The position numbers were made by a program, and so were the translations under genes. Shown here piece by piece: positions 41,628 through 47,558 of a stretch of DNA of 47,558 nt (position 1 is the stretch's first letter; every line of letters starts with the position of its first letter). Under the pieces are notes generated by a model. It was not told where the DNA came from. It did not search any database and saw only the letters and a program-made list of their open reading frames with translations. Source of the stretch: Pirellulales bacterium (GTDB lineage: Bacteria > Planctomycetota > Planctomycetia > Pirellulales > DATAWG01); NCBI GenBank assembly GCA_035939775.1, contig DASZFO010000101.1:1-47558 (forward strand), given 5' to 3'.

Positions 41628-43274
41628 ATGGCGAAGGCCCAGATTCAACCTGCCGTGGCGTCGCCGCAACCCGCCATGCCGCCGAGTATCGAGCCGCACC
41701 CAGTAGTTTCACCGCAATCGCAAGCTGACGGCAATGCCGCTGCAATTTCTGCAACGCCCCGGCGGCACCGACGCCGAAAGTGGCTCATCGCCGGAGCGGC
41801 AGTCATCGGGATCGCGATTCTCGTCCTGGTCGGCATACCGATGATTCGCGAAGCCCTGACCACGGTCTCCACCGACGATGCCTACGTCAATGGACACGTG
41901 ACGTTTGTCGCCCCGCGCGTGGCAGGGCAAGTGACGCAGGTGCTGGTGGATGACAACAACCGTGTTCGCGCCGGTGATTTGCTGGTTCAATTGGACCCGA
42001 AACCGTATCAGGTGCAGGTCGAATTGGAAAAGGCGGCATTGGACGCCGCCAAGACCGACCTGGCCGGCGCCCAATCGCAAGTGCGCGGTTACGCGGCCCA
42101 AGCCCGCAGCCTGCGATTCAAGCTCCAGCACACCATCGAGGACATCGACAACCAGATTGCGTTGCTGCGGGCCAAAGTCGCGCAGCTTGCAACCAAGCAA
42201 GCCACGCTCGCCCGGGCCAAGGCCGATTACGAGCGCGGCAAGAAGCTCGTGGAATCGCGGGCCATCGCTCAAGAGGACTTCGACCAGCGACAGGCGGCCT
42301 TTCGCGTGGCGGAAGCCGACATGAACGAAGCGCTGGAAGAGGTGTATCAGTCGCGGGCGTCGCTCGGCTTGCCGCGGGAGCCGCCTGATGGAAAGGACTT
42401 GAGCCAGGTCCCGCCGGACCTCGATCAAACTGCCTCCGCAGTGCGCGAGGCCCTGTATGCCATGATTCAAAGCGCGGCGTTGTTGGGAGTTTATCCGTCG
42501 TCGTACGAACTTACTCCGAAGCGGACGATCGAGGAGTTCATGCGCCGCGATCCCAGCGCCGACGTGAATCGAATCTACGAAAAACTGCTCCTCGGTGCGC
42601 CGGCCGTCAAGCAGGCCGAGACCCGAGTGGCGATGGCGCAGGCCAACTTGGACCAGGCCGAGCTGAATCTCAGCTACTGCAAAATCTACGCGGTCATCGA
42701 CGGCGTCGTCACGCGACGGAACGTCAACCCCGGCAATAATGTGCAAGTGGGCCAAGGCCTGATGGCCGTCCGCTCGCTGACCGAGATTTGGATCGACGCC
42801 AATTTCAAGGAAACGCAGCTCGATTGGCTGCGAATCGGCCAGCCCGCAGACCTGGTTGTCGATATGTATGTTGGCCGCCGCGTGTTCAAGGGGCGGGTTT
42901 CGGGCTTCACGATGGGCACCGGCTCGACGCTGTCGCTCTTGCCAGCGGAGAACGCCACGGGTAACTTCGTGAAAGTCGTGCAGCGATTGCCGGTGCGAAT
43001 CGATCTCGTCGAGCCGAACCCGGAGGACAGCCCGCTGTTCATCGGGCTTTCCGTCACGCCGTATGTTCACGTCAACGAACAGCCGACGGGCCCCGAGGCG
43101 GGGAAATTCCTTCAGCCGCACGTGGTTGCGGCGGCAGTCGAAAGCGTCGCGCCGAATTCGACCGGCGCCGGCGGCGCTGCGATTCCGGCCGGCCCGTCGC
43201 GGCCGCCGGCGGCTGACTTGCCGACTGCGCCGGCGCCTACCGGATTGCCGCTGCCGCAATCGCCCATGAAATAG
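41628..43274 (+). CDS. HlyD/EmrA-type membrane fusion (periplasmic adaptor) protein
   Basis: 548 residues from the ATG at 41628 (a TTG four codons upstream is also in frame). A Pro/Gln-rich cytoplasmic start is followed by a membrane segment (about 60-78: LIAGAAVIGIAILVLVG). The biotinyl-lipoyl half (VSTDDAYVNGHVTFVAPRV) and long coiled-coil arms follow, then the beta-barrel part (RSLTEIWIDANFKETQL). It is about 150 residues longer than EmrA of E. coli. The excess lies in a segment within the hairpin (about 245-325: LPREPPDGKDLSQVPPDL to KRTIEEFMRRDP) and in a Pro/Ala-rich C-terminal tail. It links the EmrB-type pump, encoded 23 bp downstream, to an outer-membrane channel not in the window. 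Confidence 0.9.
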   Translation: MAKAQIQPAVASPQPAMPPSIEPHPVVSPQSQADGNAAAISATPRRHRRRKWLIAGAAVIGIAILVLVGIPMIREALTTVSTDDAYVNGHVTFVAPRVAGQVTQVLVDDNNRVRAGDLLVQLDPKPYQVQVELEKAALDAAKTDLAGAQSQVRGYAAQARSLRFKLQHTIEDIDNQIALLRAKVAQLATKQATLARAKADYERGKKLVESRAIAQEDFDQRQAAFRVAEADMNEALEEVYQSRASLGLPREPPDGKDLSQVPPDLDQTASAVREALYAMIQSAALLGVYPSSYELTPKRTIEEFMRRDPSADVNRIYEKLLLGAPAVKQAETRVAMAQANLDQAELNLSYCKIYAVIDGVVTRRNVNPGNNVQVGQGLMAVRSLTEIWIDANFKETQLDWLRIGQPADLVVDMYVGRRVFKGRVSGFTMGTGSTLSLLPAENATGNFVKVVQRLPVRIDLVEPNPEDSPLFIGLSVTPYVHVNEQPTGPEAGKFLQPHVVAAAVESVAPNSTGAGGAAIPAGPSRPPAADLPTAPAPTGLPLPQSPMK

Positions 43275-43297
43275 CCCCGGTCGGCAAGGGAGGCAAC

Positions 43298-44905
43298 GTG
43301 AGCACCATCGCATTGTCTCCGAGTCTGGAGCGCCCTGCGGTGAACCCGTGGATCGTCGCCTGCGCGGTCATCGTGCCGACCTTCATGGAGATTCTCGACA
43401 CGACGATCGCCAACGTTTCGCTCCGCTATATTGCCGGCGGGCTTTCCGCCTCAGCAACCGACAGCGAATGGGTCATTACGAGCTACCTCGCCGCCAACGC
43501 GGTCATCTTGCCGATCTCGGGCTGGATTTCGACGACACTCGGCCGGCGGAATTATTTCGTCCTATCGATCTGCATCTTCACGGTCAGCTCGGTGTTGTGC
43601 GGCACCGCTCAAAGCCTGAATCAATTGATTCTCTTCCGCGTACTGCAGGGCCTCGGCGGAGGCGGATTACAGCCCAGCAGCCAGGCGATCCTGCTCGACC
43701 GGTTTCCGCCGGAGAAGCAGGGATCAGCAATGACGCTCTACGCCGTGGCGGGGCTGATGGCGCCGATTGTCGGTCCTACGCTCGGTGGCTGGATCACCGA
43801 CAATTATTCCTGGCGCTGGATCTTCTACATCAACCTGCCCATCGGCATGATCGCGGCGGTCGCTTGCTATGCCGTGGCCCGCGATCCTGAGTATCTCCAG
43901 CGCTTGCGAGCCGAGCGGCGGAAGAACCCGCAGCCGTTCGATACGATCGGCCTAAGCTTGCTGGTGATCGCGATGGTCTGCTGGGAAGTGACGCTCAGCA
44001 AGGGGCAGGAATGGGATTGGCTGGGGGATCCGTTCGGCCGCGTGCAAACCTTGGCTGCACTCTTCGGAATCGCGACCGTCGGATTGTTCATTTGGGAGAT
44101 GCGGCGGCCGGCGCCGCTGGTCAATTTCCGACCGTTCGCCAACCGGAATTTCGCAATCTGTTCGCTGATTATTTTCTCGATCTTTGCCGTGCTGTATGGG
44201 GCCAGCACCTCGCTCCCCGCCCTCTTGCAAACCCTGTTCGGCTACGATGCGCTGCAATCGGGGCTGGTAATGTCGCCATCGGGCATTTTCGCCGTGATCA
44301 CGTTGCCGATCGTCGGGTTTCTGCTCGGTCGGCGGTTCGACGCCCGCGGGCTCATCGCCTTCGGTCTGCTGCTCGTGGCGGCCGGCTCCTACTGGATGTC
44401 GCGGATGAATTTGCAGATCAGCCCGATGTATATCATCTGGCCGCGGGTGGTGATGATCATCGGGCTCTCGTTCTGCTTCGCCCCGCTGAATGTGGCGGCT
44501 TACAAATACATGCCGGTGGCGCTGCGCGGGGCGGCGGTCGGCATGTTCTCGCTATTGCGAAACGAAGGAGGCAGCGTGGGCACGTCGCTCGCCCAGACGA
44601 TTCAGGAGCGCCGCGCTCAATTCCATGCCCTGCGGCTCGGCGAATTCCTCGATCCGCTCAATCCGGCCGTGACCTCGTTCGGCCGTCAGGCGCAAGGCTA
44701 TTTCCTTCAGCAAACCGGCGATCCGGCGTTGTCGCGCTTGATGTCGGTCGCCGAACTGGCCAACGTCCGCGACCAACAGGCCTCGGCCTTGGCCTACTTC
44801 GATTGCTTCTGGCTCTTCTCGATTGCGGCCTTGATTCTGATCCCGCTCGTACTGCTAATGCGCCGTTCCGCGGCAGAGGCGGGGCAACATTTGGCGGCGG
44901 AGTGA
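43298..44905 (+). CDS. DHA2-family (EmrB/QacA) MFS efflux transporter
   Basis: 535 residues from a GTG with GGGAGG 4 bp upstream. About 14 membrane helices are visible. MEILDTTIANV in helix 1 (Asp of the DHA2 family) and the loop ISTTLGRRNYF are present. The family's motif C-like segment is LYAVAGLMAPIVGPTLGGWI. It expels hydrophobic compounds or drugs with proton exchange, working with the EmrA-type adaptor encoded just upstream. Substrate is unknown. The 3' end is 5 bp from the stop of the convergent small gene. Confidence 0.93.
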   Translation: MSTIALSPSLERPAVNPWIVACAVIVPTFMEILDTTIANVSLRYIAGGLSASATDSEWVITSYLAANAVILPISGWISTTLGRRNYFVLSICIFTVSSVLCGTAQSLNQLILFRVLQGLGGGGLQPSSQAILLDRFPPEKQGSAMTLYAVAGLMAPIVGPTLGGWITDNYSWRWIFYINLPIGMIAAVACYAVARDPEYLQRLRAERRKNPQPFDTIGLSLLVIAMVCWEVTLSKGQEWDWLGDPFGRVQTLAALFGIATVGLFIWEMRRPAPLVNFRPFANRNFAICSLIIFSIFAVLYGASTSLPALLQTLFGYDALQSGLVMSPSGIFAVITLPIVGFLLGRRFDARGLIAFGLLLVAAGSYWMSRMNLQISPMYIIWPRVVMIIGLSFCFAPLNVAAYKYMPVALRGAAVGMFSLLRNEGGSVGTSLAQTIQERRAQFHALRLGEFLDPLNPAVTSFGRQAQGYFLQQTGDPALSRLMSVAELANVRDQQASALAYFDCFWLFSIAALILIPLVLLMRRSAAEAGQHLAAE

Positions 44906-44910
44906 GTCGC

Positions 44911-45234
44911 CTACCAGCCCATCACCATATTCGATTCGATCACCTTGCGGGCCCGCTCCAGATCGGTCCCGGTTTCGTGCATGTAGAGCCGGATCGCGTG
45001 GACTTTGTCGCCGGCGGCTTTTGAGAGGCAGTCGCGGGCGGTGTTGCAAGGGTCGATTCGCCCGTTGATCCCCAGGGCCGATTTCGAGATGACCCAGGTA
45101 TCCCGCGGGCGCTTGGTCAGTCGAATCACCCGTTCACTTGGATACGCCTCGTTGACCACGCCGGTGGCCGAATCCTCGTCGCTCGCCCAAGTGATGATAA
45201 TGTGTCCTTCCGTTTCGACTTCAAATAGTGGCAT
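44911..45234 (-). CDS. Small conserved hypothetical protein
   Basis: 107 residues from the ATG at 45234 (MPLFEVETEGHIIITWASDED), preceded by GAGGGG about 9 bp upstream; the frame's earlier ATG is less well placed. The protein is soluble and acidic-to-neutral with a beta-rich start, RLTKRPRDTWVISKSALGING in the middle, and a helical end (HETGTDLERARKVIES). Two Cys (PCNTARDC) lie in the C-terminal half. No family is recognised. It converges on the MFS gene with 5 bp between stops and shares no obvious function with it. Confidence 0.65.
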   Translation of the reverse strand: MPLFEVETEGHIIITWASDEDSATGVVNEAYPSERVIRLTKRPRDTWVISKSALGINGRIDPCNTARDCLSKAAGDKVHAIRLYMHETGTDLERARKVIESNMVMGW

Positions 45235-45564
45235 GGCGAATCCCCTCATGCGCTAAGCGTTGATGACCAGCGGCCGTCAGCGGCGGCCGAGCTAAAAGGG
45301 CGTCAGACATGGCGGGTGGCCCTAAACAAAAATCTAATGCGGGGGGCGAGTTTCGTCAACGCACGCTGGAAGGGGGCCAGCCCAACAATCGGCAGACGGC
45401 CGGGGATCGCTTGCGGCTTAGCCGGCCACTGCCATCTGCCAACTTGCACTGAGGGTAGCTGTTGAGCGCGAACAGCGGCTACAATCTGCGATGTCCGGCT
45501 ACTGGAACTATCCGCCAATCCGAAATACCGCAAACGCCCATCAGCAAATCTCGCCGACTCTGCC
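45235..45564. other. 330-bp divergent intergenic region
   Basis: It lies between the small hypothetical gene and the LolD-like gene. TACAAT at 45480-45485 is a possible -10, but no matching -35 or leaderless ATG in frame is found. Nothing else is recognised. Confidence 0.5.
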
Positions 45565-46242
45565 ATGCCCGAACTGGCTGTTTCTAATTTGACCAAGCAG
45601 TTTCCGGCTCGGGCCGAGTCGCTCGAAGTGCTGCGCGGGGTGTCGCTGGCATTGTCGGCCGGGCAGAATTTGGCAATTCTCGGGCCGAGCGGATCAGGGA
45701 AAAGCACGCTGCTGCACATCGTTGGCACGCTCGACCGCCCCACCTCCGGCGAGGTGCGGCTGGATGGCAAAGACCCGTTCGTACTCGACGAGCCGAAACT
45801 GGCCGATTTCCGCAGCCGACGGATCGGTTTCGTCTTTCAAGATCACCATCTGCTGCCGCAGTGCAGAGTACTGGAAAACGTGCTGCTACCCACGCTAGCG
45901 CAAGGTGCAACGAATAATGGCGATCTGGAGCGGGCCAAAATGCTGCTCGATCGCGTCGGGCTGGCGGCGCGGCTGGAGCATCGCCCGGCGGAACTTTCCG
46001 GCGGCGAGCGGCAGCGGGTGGCGGTAGCGCGGGCGCTTATTCGCAAGCCGATCTTGCTGTTGGCCGACGAGCCGACAGGCAATCTCGACCGGACCACCGC
46101 CTCCTCCGTCGCGAAACTGCTGCTGGAGCTGCACGAACAGGAGCAGACGATGATGATCGCCGTCACGCATAGCATGGAACTGGCCGCGATGTTCCAGCGG
46201 CGGATGGAACTTGATGAGGGAAAACTTAAGGAGCGCAATTGA
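45565..46242 (+). CDS. LolD/MacB-type ABC transporter ATP-binding protein
   Basis: 225 residues. Walker A is GPSGSGKST (40-48), the Q-loop segment IGFVFQDHHLLPQC, the signature LSGGERQR, Walker B LLLADEPTGNL with the Glu, and the H-loop VTHSMEL. The short length with no extra domain and the TGNLD element are typical of LolD and MacB ATPases. These power extraction of lipoproteins or export across the periplasm with FtsX-type permeases. Such a permease starts 82 bp downstream. Which cargo is moved cannot be read from the sequence. No Shine-Dalgarno site is obvious. Confidence 0.93.
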   Translation: MPELAVSNLTKQFPARAESLEVLRGVSLALSAGQNLAILGPSGSGKSTLLHIVGTLDRPTSGEVRLDGKDPFVLDEPKLADFRSRRIGFVFQDHHLLPQCRVLENVLLPTLAQGATNNGDLERAKMLLDRVGLAARLEHRPAELSGGERQRVAVARALIRKPILLLADEPTGNLDRTTASSVAKLLLELHEQEQTMMIAVTHSMELAAMFQRRMELDEGKLKERN

Positions 46243-46285
46243 TGGGCCGCTAACCGCCGCGCTCGCCTGGCGGCGCGCGGCTAAA

Positions 46286-46318
46286 CGTTTGTACTTCGCA
46301 CTTTGTACTTCGTACTTA
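46286..46318. repeat. Heptamer tandem array, family A, before the permease gene
   Basis: About four units (CGTTTGT, ACTTCGC, ACTTTGT, ACTTCGT). It ends 6 bp before the proposed TTG start of the permease, so it occupies the ribosome-binding region. Confidence 0.85.
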
Positions 46319-46324
46319 ACCGCT

Positions 46325-47558
46325 TTGTCTTCCTCCCGCTTTATAGTCCGCAGCCTGGTGTTTCATCGGCGAATTCACGTCGCCGTGGCGCTGGGGGTCA
46401 TGGCGGCCACGGCGGTGCTGACCGGGGCGCTATTGGTCGGCGATTCGGTGCGCGGCAGCCTGCGGCATCTCACACTGGATCGGCTCGGGCGAATCGACGC
46501 GGCGCTCGTCACGCCGCGGTTCTTTCGCGCGGCGCTGGCTGAAGAGATTTCAGCGTATCGCGATGCCGAGCGCCCCGAGGCGCGGATCATCGCACGGCCG
46601 GCCATCTTACTACAAGCGACAGTGGCTCACGGAAGCGGCGCGGCGCGGCGATCGGCGGGCCAGGTTGCCGTAATCGGATGCAGCGACGGTTTCTGGGATT
46701 TTGATCCGGCGGGACCGCACCCGCGGCTTGAGAGTGGCCAGATTGTGCTCAACGAATCACTGGCCGAGAAGCTGGGTGCCAAGGTCGGCGACAACGTGAT
46801 CGTGCGACTGCCGCTCCCCGGCGACATCCCCGCGGAAAGCGCGCTAGGCCGCAAGACGGAAACGGTCCGCTCGCTGCCAGCCCTCAAGATATCGGCGATC
46901 ATTCCGGCGACCGGGCTGGGCCGGTTCGGCCTGCGCCCCACGCAGCAGCTTCCGTACAACGCGTACGTCGCCCTCGCGACCTTGCAGAAGGCACTCGACC
47001 AGCCCGACCGCGTCAATGCGATCCTTGCGGGCATTGACCGACCCAGCGATTCGCCGCCGGCGGCCGACGACGAATTGCTCCAGCGAGCCTTGCACCCGAA
47101 GTTGGCTGATTATGGGCTGTCGCTCCGAGAAACCCCACGAGGCTACTTCAACCTGGCAACTGACCGAATGATGTTGGACGAGCCGATTGAGCGCGCCGCC
47201 CAGCGAGCGTTCGGGGATCTCGACGGCCAACCGACCTTCACATATTTGGCGAACTACATTCTTGCGTCGAACGGAAAGGCGAAGATTCCATACTCCACAG
47301 TGACCGCGCTCGACATTCGTTCCAAACCGCCGCTCGGGCCATTTCTCGACCGCGAGAACAAAGAGATCGAGCCGCTCAAGGACGACGAAATCGTTCTCAA
47401 TAGCTGGGCGGCGGTCGACATGGCAACGCAGGGAGCAAAACTCAAGCGCGGCGACACAGTCCAAATTCAATACTTCGAGCCGGAGAGCCTGCACGGCGAG
47501 GCGCGCGAGCGGACTGCCAGTTTTCGGCTCAAGTCGATCGTGGAATTGGACGGCGCCG
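46325..47558 (+). CDS. FtsX/MacB-type ABC transporter permease (3' truncated by window edge)
   Basis: The frame stays open to the window end (411 codons seen) and is easily missed because it lacks a stop. The proposed TTG start at 46325 gives MSSSRFIVRSLVFHRRIHVA, followed by a membrane helix (about 18-42: VALGVMAATAVLTGALLVGD). The subsequent region is the large extracytoplasmic domain (DSVRGSLRHLTLDRLGRIDA, LNESLAEKLGAKVGDNVIV, LPYNAYVALATLQKALDQP). This is the order seen in MacB/LolC-type permeases, whose C-terminal helices are missing here. It should form a complex with the LolD-like ATPase encoded upstream. Initiation at TTG with a heptamer array in the ribosome-binding position is inferred. 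Confidence 0.85.
   Translation, partial: MSSSRFIVRSLVFHRRIHVAVALGVMAATAVLTGALLVGDSVRGSLRHLTLDRLGRIDAALVTPRFFRAALAEEISAYRDAERPEARIIARPAILLQATVAHGSGAARRSAGQVAVIGCSDGFWDFDPAGPHPRLESGQIVLNESLAEKLGAKVGDNVIVRLPLPGDIPAESALGRKTETVRSLPALKISAIIPATGLGRFGLRPTQQLPYNAYVALATLQKALDQPDRVNAILAGIDRPSDSPPAADDELLQRALHPKLADYGLSLRETPRGYFNLATDRMMLDEPIERAAQRAFGDLDGQPTFTYLANYILASNGKAKIPYSTVTALDIRSKPPLGPFLDRENKEIEPLKDDEIVLNSWAAVDMATQGAKLKRGDTVQIQYFEPESLHGEARERTASFRLKSIVELDGA

Noticed and set aside
41709-43313. A 534-codon antisense frame opposite the EmrA-type gene
   Set aside because: It is a low-complexity shadow (His/Arg/Leu-rich) of a well-identified adaptor gene and has no start signal.

Overview
The window looks like a chromosomal segment from a GC-rich planctomycete, probably of the Pirellulales/Pirellula type. 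Evidence: a BBP7-type outer-membrane protein, a HYExAFE-type protein, small 'QFSxR' membrane proteins, a SEC-C/TPR protein, and very frequent short repeats in intergenic gaps. The assignment is inferred from family content; no rRNA or other phylogenetic marker is present. No tRNA, rRNA, CRISPR array or insertion sequence with a transposase was recognised.

Layout. (1) 1-1056: 3' end of hisS, then a HYExAFE-type protein between two inverted heptamer arrays. (2) 1200-11747: surface-polysaccharide region with a GT4-like glycosyltransferase on +, then a minus-strand run (hexapeptide acetyltransferase, GT2, Gfo/Idh/MocA oxidoreductase, DegT aminotransferase, membrane protein, GT-C-like protein, LptF/G-type permease) and a second DegT aminotransferase. 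The oxidoreductase-aminotransferase-acetyltransferase trio fits a diacetamido sugar-nucleotide pathway. (3) 11897-15704: ABC-2 exporter and, convergent, a BBP7-like outer-membrane protein. (4) 16139-23628: transaldolase, SEC-C/TPR protein, ribD, pterin carbinolamine dehydratase, a planctomycete-type protein, scpB and a hyperacidic protein. (5) 23746-30135, all minus: HEAT/pseudo-receiver secreted protein, sigma-54 activator, yqgE, hemX-like and hemA, the last three translationally coupled. (6) argH, then a tandem cluster of three related small membrane proteins with leaderless-type promoters. (7) carB, then a lower-GC island with a NotI-family restriction endonuclease, its methyltransferase and a possibly stop-split membrane gene. 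(8) pgpA-folD, an EmrA/EmrB-type efflux pair, and a LolD/FtsX-type ABC system running off the right edge.

The most distinctive feature is the repeat layer. At least four families of degenerate 7-bp tandem arrays occur, several as inverted pairs around short spacers, often at or across stop codons, so that some proteins carry repeat-encoded C-terminal tails. Separate palindromic repeats (about 97, 51 and 66 bp) lie mainly in gaps between convergent genes, where they could act as bidirectional terminators. The second most interesting signal is an exact TANAAT-N6-ATG arrangement at four genes, three of them paralogues with an extended -10, which predicts leaderless transcripts.
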